The notes under the pieces were generated by a model that saw only the letters and a list, made by a program, of their open reading frames with translations, was not told the origin of the DNA and did not search any database. DNA of 64,000 nucleotides. Source: Limonium bicolor (Eukaryota > Streptophyta > Magnoliopsida > Caryophyllales > Plumbaginaceae). Position numbers and translations under genes: made by a program. Shown in pieces: positions 1 to 11,631 of the stretch. Within the stretch, counting starts at the first letter, position 1. Each line of letters begins with the position of its first letter. The stretch spans positions 84,748,300-84,812,299 of the forward strand of contig CM041777.1 in NCBI GenBank assembly GCA_023374045.1. Direction: 5' to 3'.

Positions 1-366
1 ACCCCTATTGTGGAATGCCCTTAGACGGTTGTGGGTTTGGGCTGCTCTTAGTGGACTGCCCTAGCACTGGGTTTCCCGGGTGGGATGATTGGGTGAAAGG
101 CCAGTCTCTATCGTCCTCAAGTTCATGATATTGACACCCCCACAGATCGTGTTGTCCACCTGGATCCTCTGCTTCGTATGAATTGGCCACAGCTTGCAGT
201 TTCAATCCAGGCGCAGGCCTCCCCCTGCCGCATTATAGTCTCTCTCGTCTTTGTCTCACCTAAGATATGACCTCCCCGAAGGTGCTGGCCATCACTTTAA
301 AATTTTCGTACCCCCATCCTTGTAGTGGGATACCACGAGCCATAGCTTGTGTCTCATTCCAACGGA
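1..366 (-). pseudogene. Decayed DUF4283 / LINE ORF1-like coding fragment
   Basis: On the minus strand a short open stretch around 255-360 reads WNETQAMARGIPLQGW followed by GYENFKVMASTFGEVI. This fits the pattern of plant DUF4283-type proteins and LINE ORF1 products (W-x(n)-GIPLxxW...F...G), which are RNA-binding-like domains usually followed by a zinc knuckle. A stop follows directly and the downstream frame (5-205) has no recognisable knuckle. The fragment continues off the left window edge. It could equally be a host-resident DUF4283 gene relic. The family-level call is an inference from this one motif. Confidence 0.45.
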
Positions 367-479
367 TAGATTGAACAAGTGGAGAAATTGTATTGCACTT
401 ATGATCCTAGTTTTCTGTTTAATGTGTGACAGAATTTGGTGCTGGTGGTTAATGACGGCTCAGGAAGGAGCAGATGCAA

Positions 480-784
480 CATCAGGGTATAGCTGGTCCA
501 TGTCCAGCAGAGATGTCACTTTTTGTATCAGAAATGAAGGGAGGACCATGCTAGCTGCCCAGAGTAGTTTATATTGTAGTAATTGGCTGGTTAAGAGCCA
601 TGTTTTTGTCTCTGTTTGTAATCTCTTAAGTTGCATCAGAGTTGTTAATATGTCTGATTTGGTTAGTAGCTTGATGAGGAATGATGTAATCTGCGTAGTT
701 TATTTGGAGTTGGGTTGTAAGCAGATTAAACTCTTTTGATTATGTGTTGAATGAAAGTGGTTTCAGTTTGTTTCAAAAAAAAAA
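480..784 (+). mobile_element. LINE 3' end: RNase H-like tail plus poly(A)
   Basis: The plus-strand frame through about 480-739 reads IRNEGRTMLAAQSS and then CIRVVN, resembling the RNase H-like C-terminus of plant L1 LINE ORF2. It is followed by a short 3' UTR (GTTTCAGTTTGTTTC) and an A-run at 776-784, the usual end of plant LINEs. It lies between two minus-strand coding-like stretches, suggesting a 5'-truncated LINE inserted into older non-LTR DNA. No target duplication was found and the 5' border (between 366 and 480) is uncertain. Confidence 0.45.
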
Positions 785-1787
785 CCCGGACCACTCCTGC
801 TGCCCATACTGTAGCAGTCAAAATCTTTCGTTCCATACCAGAGATTGGTTGGTTCTTCAGCCAGTCAAGCACCCGAGCATTTTGCAGCAGCTTAATGAAT
901 GGGGTGGGGGGTAGAACCAAGGCCTGAGTAGCGGGGTTGGTCGTAGCTTGTACACCAGGGATGGGAGGTAGGTTACCCTTAGTTGGGGGTTTGCTTCCTC
1001 GGCCATTTCTTTCAGGGGACCTTGCCCATTACGCTACCAAGGATAGTCTGCCCAGTACCAACCCATTCAACACCGAGATTGCATCCCCTGCATCCTCCTT
1101 TCCGTCGAAGCTAACAATGGAAAATTTGGTACGCCCCAAATTTTGCTCTACCGAGGAACAGCCTAGCCATAGTACCAAACGGTGATGATATTCTCCAAAT
1201 TGTTTCCAGCAGGATACCCCCTTGCAATTTCCGTAGAAAAATTATGTGTATGCTTGTCCCTTCCCTTTCCCTGAAGTTGTTGGCCCACTACTTTCTCCAT
1301 TCCCATTGGAAACGACCCAAACTCGGTGCTGGTTTCGCTCTCGTTGTGATTTCTTGGATGCAACTCTTAAGCGGAACCCCTCGGCGGAATTCCAGTGCTT
1401 CGGTATGGTTGTTTTAGCTTGTGAATGGTGTGTTTTGTCCGTCTTGAAGTCGCACTCTCATTTCCTCGCTCCTCTCTCCTCTCTTCATTATAAGTTCTTT
1501 GTTTTTTATTTCTTTGGATGTTTATCTAATACAATGAGGGTTAGTTGAGAGAGAATTTAACAAGAGTTTGGCAATAAATTTTGCTCTGATTTAGGAGCCA
1601 ATTTCTGTAAGGCAGTGGTGCTGTGCTTCTTGGTGCAACTACGTCGATCTCCTTCCCGGTAGTATGGGTACGCTCTTCAGCTTTTGAAGGGAAATTAGTT
1701 CCAGTATGTTGGTGCAGATCGGAGTGTGGGTGGCCACTAGTATGGAGGCCAGGAATGAGGACACAGTGGTGTGTCATTGCAGGGGAT
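785..1787. other. Unresolved decayed sequence left of the CACTA element
   Basis: Short minus-strand frames (1163-1363 and 726-920) contain phrases compatible with the N-terminal half of a DUF4283/LINE ORF1 protein, but stops and frameshifts prevent a firm call. I recognise nothing in 1549-1787. The last three bases before the CACTA end (1788-1790, AGC) form its target duplication. Confidence 0.25.
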
Positions 1788-1790
1788 AGC

Positions 1791-2915
1791 CACTACAAAA
1801 AAAGGTTAGATTATTGGGCATAAAAATGGGAGAATTTTTTTCCTCACTAACTATAAAGAATATTGAGTACATAAATTACCCGTTTAAATAGTTTGAAAAA
1901 AAAAGAAGAGTCTTTATATTTTTTATATTGATTTTTGTGGTAAAGTAGTTTCCTCATTTTTCTTTCGTCATTATCAATTATCATGGGAAAACGTATATAA
2001 TATTTTTTCACGCAAACATCTTTGGACAATAATATTCCATAATAAAGTTATTATTGGGTAAAAATATTCTCAAAAAATTTTCACATTATCTTCTTCTTTT
2101 ATAGCAAAATCTTCCAGCATATAATTATTATTGTAGAAAAATATTCCCACAAAAAATAAGTATCAAGAAAAAAAACTCCCTAAAATTTGAGACTATACAG
2201 TTACGTTACTAATTGGGAAGTAAGTTCCCATAGAATTGCTCAGAAGAATTGTTCTAGAGGAGAATACTGGTGAACAAAAACTTTTCTCACAAGTTTTATG
2301 ACCATTATTTACCTTTTTATTTGCAGCAAAAGAATTTACAAGAACATAGTTATTTTTGGGAATAAAAAACACTCCCTAAAATTTCTCATGATTATTGTTT
2401 TATCTATATTCTAGTTATAAGAAGAAAAAAATCTTCAACTTATATATATAATTAGTAGTGGGAGAAAAACACTCCCTAACTTTTCTCAACGTTATTGTTC
2501 TATTTAACAAATCTATTCGAACATAGTTACTTTTGGGAATAAAAAACACTCCGTAAATTTACTCACCATTATTGTTTTACCTATGTTCTAATTATAAGAA
2601 GAAAAAAAATTTCCAACTATATAGTTAGTAGTGGAAGAAAAACACTCCCCAAATTTTCTCACCATGATCCTTAGAAAAAAACTTCCAACTATATAGTTAT
2701 TATTGGGAAAAAATTTCATCCAAAATTTGTCATCTAAATATTCCAGCAAATAGTTATTAATGAGAATAAAATATCCCACAAATTTTATTATAATAACCTG
2801 TTCGTTTGTAGGATACTATTGGAAAAAAATATGCAACAAATTTTATCATCATTATCTTATTTTTATATAAAAAACCAACATCTTCAACTTCTTAAGATTA
2901 GAAAAAAAATCTCAC
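1791..2915 (+). repeat. CACTA left TIR and subterminal repeat array
   Basis: The TIR is followed by about 1.1 kb of degenerate repeats in both orientations built on phrases such as TTATTGGGAAAAAAATT, AAAAACACTCCCTAAA and TTCTCACCATTATTG, spaced roughly 60-130 bases. Subterminal arrays of this kind bind transposase in En/Spm elements. The array stops where the captured gene leader begins (about 2930). Confidence 0.75.
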
Positions 2916-3010
2916 ATATTTTTCTACTTTTCATTTAAATCTCTCTCCCAACCAAAACTACCACCACATCGCCTATCCCCACTTCCTATCTGAGCGCAAA
3001 GAAAAAGAAA

Positions 3011-3026
3011 ATGAGGAGGAAAAAGA
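3011..3026 (+). pseudogene. Start codon and first codons of the captured METTL13-like gene
   Basis: An ATG at 3011 opens MRRKK, preceded by a CT-rich leader (about 2930-3010) that looks like a captured 5' UTR. The solo LTR cuts the frame at 3026 and it resumes at 7747. In plant METTL13-like proteins the N-terminus is a short lysine/arginine-rich stretch followed by NQK-type residues, as seen here. A one-base deletion in the adenine run already shifts the frame. Confidence 0.6.
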
Positions 3027-6000
3027 TGTAACACCCCATCTCCAAATACAGTGATCGTCGCCCTAAGTCCATCTCGTTCATTAACAATGCAGCGGAAAAG
3101 TTCTACTAAATTGGTGTTACCGCCATTAGTCACCCACGTGACCAACTAGGCCTATTCTCTTACAAGTCACGGTCTGACTAACCGGATAATTATTCGAGCA
3201 TCTATACAATACAATTCATAAACCACAACTTATACCGAGTATCTCATATCCTAATACATCATACTAACATCTCATCCATTTACTAAACGAGTGTACATGC
3301 ACAACTCGTGTAACAAATGTAAAAGCAACCCGAAGTACTCTACCCGCTCCTACTCTCAGGTTGAGTCCTCGTCTGGCACCTACCTGCAAAGTTTAAATCA
3401 CAGGCCCCAAGGGGCTCAGCACATTGCTGGTACAGAAAACGTACAGCCCATAATCTAACAGGGCTACACACGACTACTTTGTCGTATACATGCAGTTGAT
3501 TATTCATCCAGATAATAATAAGAAGTACGATAACAAACAACACACCCATGTGCAACATTCACAGCTCCATTAAATAGAACGTCGTAATGGACGCCCATTA
3601 ATGAGTAAGTTAGATTCCTAACTCCTGAGGCTTGAGAATTGCTTAGTTCTCGTGTTTGACCATACCTTATAAGTGTCAACCGTTCACTTAAAAGAACTAG
3701 TTTTTCTCTAACTGAATTGTTTATTTTTGTCGGGTCAAAGTAACCCTAGCCAATGAGTTATTAGCTCCATTGGGTTAATAAGCACAAATTCTTAAGTTAT
3801 GAGGGATGTAGGCTAGACCCTCCCGTGCCTCCTGAATTTGCCTCCCACCTCGAACTGTTCACTCGAGATGGTCGGGTCTGTTTGTCGACCCTAGGCGACA
3901 AGTCGTAGACGAGCCATATGCGGAAGACGGATCTGATACAGATGCTGACCTCCTAACCTAAACATGCATGACCGGAGTCAGTCCCGGATTCCTCTCCCCC
4001 CAAGTTCCAGTTAGTTGAAGTCTCATTGACAATTTGTTAGTTAAACCTCTCTCGGTATAAACCAACTAACAACGGGGAGTATTTATAACCTTATACAGTT
4101 GTTAGTACACATAGTTAATGTACAAACTCTGAATCAAGTCGTGTTAGTGTGCAATGGACACAAAATAACAATACAGTAGATCGGTTTCATGCTTAATCCT
4201 GTTTGGTCGTATCACAATAACACATAGCACACAAACCGAGGTAGACCCTGTTAGCAAACAAGCTACAAGAATCCCATACCGTACACCGAAGATTGGCTAG
4301 CTCTTAATCACACGTTCGCCTAATCCACCGAACGCCTCTGACTATCTAGATCTGTAACCAGAACTAGTATTAGTATCATGTGTCTTAGAACTAGTTCGGT
4401 TCTTTTTTCAACTTAAACCTTTTCCTAGGTTAACCCGGGTATAATAGTTTACCGTTAAACGGGTTCGTTCATTTAGGAGTGTTTCAAGCTCAATTCAAAT
4501 TCATTAACATACTAACGTTGTTAGTAGATATTTAATTGCACAGTTAGCAACTTTAGACTTATACGGACCTTGTATTAGGTTTTCGTATTTTTCACTATTC
4601 ATTTATACGGTCTCGTATTCTACTATTCATTTATACGACCTCGTATTTTACTATTCACCGTATTTCACTATTTACGTATATGTCTCGTACTTTACTGTTC
4701 ATGTATACGTCTCATATTTTACTGTTCACGTATATGTATTTCCTATTCATGTATATGGATACTATTCACATATATGAGTACTATTCATGTAATACCAACA
4801 TTTTTTGTATATGTCCGTATGATACTCCGTATCATACATATTTATTTCTTTTTTCCAATAGACTTGTATTTTGTTTAAAATACTTTAAGTATTGATTTCT
4901 CCTATACTTATTAAATTACGTGTATACCCCTCGTATACCTTAAGTTATATACGGGTCTCGTTTAACCCTGTCTTAACTGTGTTTCTTTTACAACTTGTTT
5001 CTAAATTCTTTATTTAATTTCCTTAACCTTCTAAACACATAAAAATGTGTTATTTACATTTCTTACCCATAGTTTTCTTTTAATTCCTATTTTACCCATA
5101 ATAAGTCCTAGACTTGTTATTTTTATTTCTAATTTCTTCCAAAGTCTTTCTTAATTACTTCCTTCTATACTTTTGGTCAATTACCAAAACATACCCAAGT
5201 TTGACCAGCCTTTTATGGTCAAACCCCCTAACTTTCCAAAATTTACAATATTACCCCTAAAGTTAATTTATCTTAACTTTTTATTCCTTAAACATTTTAT
5301 TACCTAATCTTTTGCTATAATTTTATTCTAACATCTAAATATTTTATAAACTGTCATTGACCATGTTGAGTTTGACCATGTTTGACCACGTTTGACCATG
5401 TTTGACCAGTAAAATTACCATTTTACCCTTGTGGACTATTCTTTCATTTATTAACCAATTTAACTCCAATTAATTTCTAATTTTCGTAATTAATTTTCCT
5501 ACAGATTTTTGAACATCAAAAATCATTTTAAACATCTCTAAATCACCAGATTTAATTATCTAATGTTATAGTGTATATATACCATCCTTTATTAACTTTT
5601 AAATATACCAAAAACCTTATAAATCAATTACCAAAACATACCCAAGTTTGACCAGCCTTTTATGGTCAAACCCCCTAACTTTCCAAAATTTACAATATTA
5701 CCCCTAAAGTTAATTTATCTTAACTTTTTATTCCTTAAACATTTTATTACCTAATCTTTTGCTATAATTTTTATTCTAACTCATCTAAATATTTTATAAA
5801 CTGTCATTGACCATGTTTGACCACATTTGACCAGTAAAATTACCATTTTACCCTTGTGGTCTATTTTTCATTTATTAACCAATTTAACTCCAATTAATTT
5901 CTAATTTTCGTAATTAATTTTCCTACAGATTTTTGAACATCAAAAATCATTTTAAACATCTCTAAATCACCAGATTTAATTATCTAATGTATATATATAT

Positions 6001-7741
6001 ACCATCCTTTATTAACTTTTAAATATACCAAAAACCTTATAAATTCCTTATAACACTTATAAACTCTTTATAAATTGTACTTAATTCTACAATTATTTTC
6101 TCATCATCTAAACTCTCAAAAATTCTATAATAACTCATATATATTTTCGGCAATGATAATATATAACCAAAACTTCTCAAATTTTACATATTACTCTTAA
6201 TTATACTAATTCCTTTAATTTAACTTAGTTATATAATTTTCCTAACTCATTAATAAGCCCTTACTTTTCGGTCATATTGTAATTCATAGTATATGATTTT
6301 TTTTCTTGTATATTATGATAGCTTATATTGAAGCTTATATCATAAGGAATATAAATCTAATTTTAGATTTACAAATTATTAACATTTAATGTGTTAAAAA
6401 TTGAATCTAACACATCAATAATTTTGGTAATCCTAAACAAAATAAATGACATGTTAGATCATATATAGATCAACAATTAGAACCTTGAAATAGGTAGTTG
6501 TAGGATTTACCTTGTATATTAACCTTTAGCTTAATATTAAGCTTGATTTCCTTAGAAATTTTGACAGCAATTTGCTAGAGAAATTGGCTCCAAAATCATA
6601 GAATAAGATGAAGAATAAGGAGGGTTAGTAACCCTAGGCACTCGACCTTGATGAAAATCAAAGAACAAAGAGTTTCCAAGAAGGCAATGTTTTACCTTGA
6701 GAATCAAAGGCACTTCTTCGTGGTTTTTCCTGAGAATCTGGGGGCTCATGAGCTATGGTTGTAAATCTCTTTGAATGAGGATTCCAACGAGCTATCAAGC
6801 TTGTTATTTGGAGTTAGAACGAGAAAATTATGATTTCTACAATCAAGGTGTTCTTTAAGGTACAAATCTACGAACATTGATGTTTTTGTGATGTTTCTTC
6901 AGGGGATAAGATGATAAGGCAATCAAGGAAGTCTTGGTAGGTGTAATAGTAAAATTAAAGCATTTTTGTCCTTAATGACTCACCATTGAAGTCGGCAGCC
7001 TTAGTCCCCATTTGACCTGATTTTTTTGTTTCTCCCTTTTATTTATGTAATATTTGATGCATTAATCTCGTTCATAAGGACTTATACCATGTGTTAGGTA
7101 TGTTACATAGCCAAAAATGCCTTAAAACACCATTTTATGTGCTTCCGGGTTCACATTGATTATGCAATTTGTTTTGGCTAGTTTAAATGTTTCCTTAATA
7201 TATTTACAACCTTTAGAAACTTTGTTCATGAAATAGCATGTTGCTCATTCCAATTTAAACCAAGTCGTTTAGTGGTTTCTCCTTGACTTTCGTCAGTTTA
7301 GTACCTGTTTACTGTGGACTTTGTATACTTAATTTGTGTGTATACGTAATGGCTCCTATGACCATTTAATTGTTGTTCCCTTGTTTCTTTATGTTATTTA
7401 GGCTCATTAGCCTTTTCGTTCCATGTATACATGCTTAAAGCACATTTTTCTTTAAAGCACATTTTTGTGCTCTAAGGTGCGTTTTCGGTTTAAACGCTAA
7501 TTCCGCTTAATGCGTATTACTAATCTTAGAGGTATTTCACATTTTAAATATCTTGGGAACTTATTGGTAGTTCCCTAATTTATTTGTGCTCTTTAAAACA
7601 CCTTTTGCTCTAATTGTTCCTAAAGCATGTTTTGGTGTAAATTGTTGTTTAACACTTCTTCTAATGTTTCTAAGGCACGTTCTAGCCTTAGTATATCTTA
7701 ATTAGATAGTTCATTAATATATTAAGGTTTGGGGTATTTCA
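3027..7741 (-). mobile_element. 4.7-kb solo LTR (LARD/Ty3-like), TSD AAAGA
   Basis: The element starts TGTAACACCCC and ends GGTTTGGGGTATTTCA. Perfect 5-bp duplications AAAGA lie at 3022-3026 and 7742-7746, with no internal domain and no second LTR, so it is a solo LTR. The same start and end motifs bound the LTR at 52452-57007, and both share GCAGCGGAAAA and CACCCACGTG near the TGTAAC end. The two are therefore related families, not the same one. Orientation is inferred from that relative, whose PBS shows that transcription runs on the minus strand. There is no coding content. Confidence 0.85.
5177..6043. repeat. Tandem duplication (447/420 bp) inside the solo LTR
   Basis: The segment 5177-5623, starting TCAATTACCAAAACATACCC, is repeated at 5624-6043 with only small indels. 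The first copy carries extra TTTGACCA triplication (about 5370-5410), which accounts for most of the length difference. The duplication is absent from the related LTR at 52452-57007 as far as can be read. Confidence 0.85.
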
Positions 7742-7746
7742 AAAGA

Positions 7747-8059
7747 AAATAACCAGAAGCGGTTAGACTTGCTAGAAACACTAGAGATTTTACCAACAAA
7801 GAGAATTGGGACAAGTTCTTCACCATTAGAGGCGGATATGACTCCTTCGAGTGGAATCCGAGTGGAATCAACTCAGAGACCCTACCTTCTCGCTCCTACA
7901 ATCATCATCTTCATCCTCCGCAACCGAAGACCCCGGGCGACAATCTTTGACGAAGGAGTTATAGATTCTCATACCCGGATGTGGGAATACCCGCCTTTTG
8001 GAGCATTTATTTGATGCCGGATTTCATGCAATCACGAATGTTGACTTCTCTAAAGTTGT
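7747..8059 (+). pseudogene. Captured METTL13-like methyltransferase exon (N-terminal part)
   Basis: Across small frameshifts the plus strand reads NNQKRLDLLETL, DFTNKENWDKFFTIRGG, DSFEW, WNQLRDP, then ILIPGCGNTRLLEHLFDAGF and ITNVDFSKVV. This is the start of the SAM-binding fold of plant METTL13-like (EEF1A-lysine methyltransferase-type) proteins: PGCGN is motif I and NVDFSKVV the following acidic strand. A missing base after LLETL, a frame slip near 7855 and a TAG before ILIPGCGN break it. It sits inside the CACTA element, so it is a transduplicated host fragment rather than a resident gene. The LTR element at 8060 interrupts it and it continues at 12980. Confidence 0.8.
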
Positions 8060-9384
8060 TGTGCAAAACAGTGGTGACACTATGGGCAGTGAACCCAATC
8101 ATTGTAGTACAACAAGGTCATATCCACAGGGACTTCGTAATTATCTAGTTAATTATAAGGTTAGTAAATGTGCAAGAAGATATACAAAAGTGCATAAATG
8201 TAAATTGGGGTTTTTTAGGTTTTTGGTTGATATTGGATATTGAAGAAAAACAATAAAGTTAAACTAACTAATCTAAGATAGGTGTATACCTTAGGATAGT
8301 GGGAATCTCCTAAATCACCCAAATATGCTCTTGTTTCTACCTCACTAAGTTGTCTATTAGAGCTATTGTAAGGATTATCGAAATCTTGGACTAATCAAAT
8401 CTTACCTAATTAATCAAACCTCCCAATTCAAGAGAGGCTAGAGTCACTAGATAGCATTAATGTCAAGCTCCTAACAATAGCCCAAAAGTTTCACTCCCTA
8501 ATTTAGAGAAATGAAAGTTAGGGTTCATCCCCAATTTGTCTAATCCTAAGCTCAAGATATGCAAGGAATCACAATAAATGCAATAGGAGATCAAATCTAA
8601 AGCATTAATTAAGAATTGATGACGAGAAAACAACTACAAAAGATGAGTTAGGTTTACAAAAGAAATTTGGGGATTTTGGAGAGAAACCCCATCCCAAGGT
8701 ATACAAGAGTTCAAACAACCATTAGAGAGTAAAGAAGGGAGAGAGAGAGAGAAAAATAAATGGCCATTAATGGAGCTTGGGAGCTTTAATGGAGGTGGGT
8801 CTTCCTCCTCTCCTTCTTCTCTTCTTCTTCTTCTTCCTTTTCCCCCATCTTTTTCTTCCTTTGGCTTCGCCTTTGGTCTGGGTTCGAACTCTCCCTCTCT
8901 CTCCCTCTTTTTCTCCTTTTAAAAATTCAGATCTGGGCAAAATTTCGACCCGACTGACCTACCTAGGGTCGGTCCTAGGGTTGGTCGAAGTCAGTAGCAA
9001 TTTCGGTCATGTTTTTAAGTCCAACCGACCCACCTAGGGTCGGTTGGGATCTGAAGCCCTTTTGGCCCTCGGAACGAGCGATTTCGGCCTCCGGAACTGC
9101 AGACCGACCCACCTAGGGTCGGTCCTATAGACAGGCTAATCTTCAAAACGATGTATCTTCTTCGTTTTAAATCCAATTTTGGATCCGTTTACGCCCATGT
9201 ATTTGTCTCTTCGTATACTTTAATCCTAGCTATTTTATTCCTCCTATTTCAATATTAATTGTGTAAAACACCAATAAAGCACAAAAGTGAAGGAACACTA
9301 GCTAGAATGAAGAAATGAGCATGAAAAATGTTGATAAAACATATGAAATACACCTCTAAAACATACTCATTTGGACACTCATCA
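8060..9384 (-). repeat. 3' LTR of the minus-strand non-autonomous element
   Basis: This is the near-copy of 11632-12974. It contains three GGTCGG palindrome sites (about 8947-8987, 9021-9047, 9102-9126) and a short CTT tract (about 8810-8840) that is much longer in the other LTR. Confidence 0.8.
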
Positions 9385-10523
9385 CACCCCCACACTTACC
9401 TTTTTGCTTGTTCTCAAGCAAAACCAAGCACGCAAGCAAGTAAGGAATGCTCAAGACTAACAAATACTATCATTAATTATAGGATAAGAGAAGAAGCAAA
9501 AAGTGATTAAAACTTTTGAGGAGTGTGAACCATCTATTAGTGGTGGCATGGATGTGTTTAGGGTAAAATAAAATTTAGAGTTTCGGGGTATGATCTGGAG
9601 TGCTTCAAAGTTCTAAAGATTATGTGACTTGAAGAAATTTTACCATGGCCAACTTCTCTCAAGAATGGGCACTGAGAAGAAAACAAAAGGAAAAATAGAT
9701 TTATACATTTGTTTCACTTTTCATAAGAGATGAGAAGATAAAATTCTGGCATCAAACCTTTGCATTTAAAAACACTCAACTCTCATTGTTGGTTACCAAT
9801 GGCGTCTCACAAGTCCCTAATTTTTTTTTACAAAGAAGTTCCCCTTAGCAATCCCTAAGAGAGAAGACAGAAAGAATCCCTAAGCAATAAAAACCCAACC
9901 ATTCAAGATCATTTGGCCACACCGCGTGAAAAATGCTCCTCAAAAGCAATCAAAAAGAAAATTTTGAGCATTTATCTCACAATTCGTAACATTATTTGTT
10001 CTTAATGAGAACAACTCACAACACAAGGGTCCAAGTTTTTGATTTTGGACAACTGCAAGATAAGCAGAGAGATTAAGCATTTAAGTACAAAATTCACTAA
10101 AAAGGTCACTCCCCCACACTTAATTTGAACAATGTCCTCATTGTTCACCAGACAAACCGGGGAAGGTTTCAGAAGACCTTTTTAGGTAGCAGACAAAAGA
10201 GAAAGCACATGGAGCACAAGCAAGAATTATAGCACAGAAGCTATCCCCAGCAGAAGAATGCCTTAGAATCAAAAGGATGAAGAAGTGAGAGACACAAAAT
10301 TAAAAGAAACTAGTACTCCTCAGGGATTGTTTTTGCTTGCATTGAAGGAACTCCCCCACACTTGAGTTTTAGCCTCAATTAGCGTAGCTTGGTTGCGGTG
10401 TGGACGTTAAGTTTCACTTGCATGAAACACTAGAAGCAACCAACTACAAACAGGGTTAAACATTAGCAAAAACAAAATCAAAGGAGAACTTGACAAATTA
10501 AAATAAATGAAAATGAAAGAAAA

Positions 10524-10718
10524 TCATTCGGGCGGCCTCCCGGGAAGCTGACCTTCTTTAAGGTCTTTAGCTAGACCGTACCACCTTGAAGTCATCCGGG
10601 ATCGAATATGAACGTTGAAGTCGGCTTCAAAGGGTGGTGGGGCGGGCATCATGAATAATTGAAAGATGTCCCAGATCAAAAGGAAATGTACCTCAGCACT
10701 TAGAATGTAGAAGTGCAA
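10524..10718 (-). CDS. Short ORF at the 3' part of the non-autonomous element
   Basis: This frame of 64 residues ends SRWYGLAKDLKEGQLPGRPPE. That ending resembles the short conserved tail before the 3' non-coding part of many plant LTR elements, but I cannot name a domain. It lies downstream of the two ORFs at 11369-11503 and 11006-11359 and may be the broken end of the same product. Confidence 0.25.
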   Translation of the reverse strand: MHFYILSAEVHFLLIWDIFQLFMMPAPPPFEADFNVHIRSRMTSRWYGLAKDLKEGQLPGRPPE

Positions 10719-11005
10719 AGTCCACCGATCTTTCTTCAGGTGGAAGTGTTGAGATGTTGATCCTGGGTGAGGATCATCAATTTTGGTAGAGCCATCAACC
10801 TGCTTTGAAATAAGGATAAAGACAGCTTATTTCAATGAGCGGTGCAGGGAGAGCTCCGGGGCAGACTTTGTCTTCTATCTCTGGTCCGGGACAAAGGGGA
10901 AAGGGCCTCACACTTAACGGTGGGGACTTTGAGTTCCACCCTATATTGGGATAGGTCGGGGGAGGAGGCCTTGATCCTCCAAGTGAATATCAAAGTTTGA
11001 TGGTC

Positions 11006-11359
11006 CTATACATCCTCAAACTTTGAGGATGTAAATGTCCTCAAATTCTTGGTGAGGCTCATGGGAGAGCCTTGATGAAAATCAACTTCAGAGGGAGAAG
11101 ACTCCATGAAGTCATTGTGGAAGTTGTCCTCTGATGGCTTGTCTTCAAGCTCCCGTAAATAGTTGAATGGCGTGTTCTCAAGTTTAAACGGAGGAGGAGA
11201 TAGAGAGCAACCCAAGTCCTCAGTAGGATGATTTACCTTTGTCGTGATCACAAAACAGTGAGCACTCTCATGGTCTCCTCCACTCTCTTGGCACCCGATC
11301 CATCGGTTGATGTCTTTTTTAGTAGGGGTTGAATCAACAGATAAGAACCGGTCCTCCAT
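11006..11359 (-). CDS. Element-specific ORF of unknown function (117 aa)
   Basis: The frame starts MEDRFLSVDSTPTKKDINRW and contains acidic/serine-rich stretches such as LEDKPSEDNFHNDF. It has no gag, protease or RT motif. It lies nine bases downstream of the stop of the Cys-rich ORF 11369-11503, in the position normally taken by gag. It could be a degenerate or element-specific product. No function is assigned. Confidence 0.35.
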   Translation of the reverse strand: MEDRFLSVDSTPTKKDINRWIGCQESGGDHESAHCFVITTKVNHPTEDLGCSLSPPPFKLENTPFNYLRELEDKPSEDNFHNDFMESSPSEVDFHQGSPMSLTKNLRTFTSSKFEDV

Positions 11360-11368
11360 GAGAGCTTT

Positions 11369-11503
11369 TTATCTTGGGATTAGATCCTCACAAGAGGGGC
11401 ACATATGGAAGGATCCACACCCTTGACAATCAATGTATTGGTCATAGGTTGCTCTAGGGGTAAAGCCGTAACAACCTTCTGCTTGGTCATCATGATCATC
11501 CAT
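11369..11503 (-). CDS. Small Cys-rich ORF just after the PBS (about 44 aa)
   Basis: Taking the ATG at 11503, the product begins MDDHDDQAEGCYGFTPRA and contains CQGCGSFHMCPSC, a C-x2-C-x5-C-x2-C cluster compatible with a small zinc-binding fold. It ends before 11369. The frame is open upstream into the LTR, but the MDDHDD start lies about 100 bases after the PBS and is the likely initiator. It is not a classical CCHC gag knuckle. Whether it is expressed cannot be seen. Confidence 0.4.
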   Translation of the reverse strand: MDDHDDQAEGCYGFTPRATYDQYIDCQGCGSFHMCPSCEDLIPR

Positions 11504-11604
11504 TAGAGATAGGTTCCTAAAAAAAAGAAACACAAATTTATACACAAAAGGAAAAAAATATGCACAGAAACTAAACAGATAATAAACCAGATAGTTGGAC
11601 CTAA

Positions 11605-11622
11605 GTCCCCGGCAACAGTGCC
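11605..11622 (-). promoter_or_regulatory. Primer binding site of the non-autonomous element
   Basis: The minus strand reads TGGCACTGTTGCCGGGGA just inside the 5' LTR. It is a variant of the TGGCGCCGTTGCCGGGGA-type PBS of Athila-class plant elements, usually attributed to tRNA-Asp. Confidence 0.7.
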
Positions 11623-11631
11623 AAAAACTTG

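Noticed and set aside
1791..2915. CRISPR-like spacing of repeats in the left AT-rich array
   Set aside because: The repeats are degenerate, occur in both orientations, and sit at a CACTA end in a plant genome, so they are subterminal repeats.
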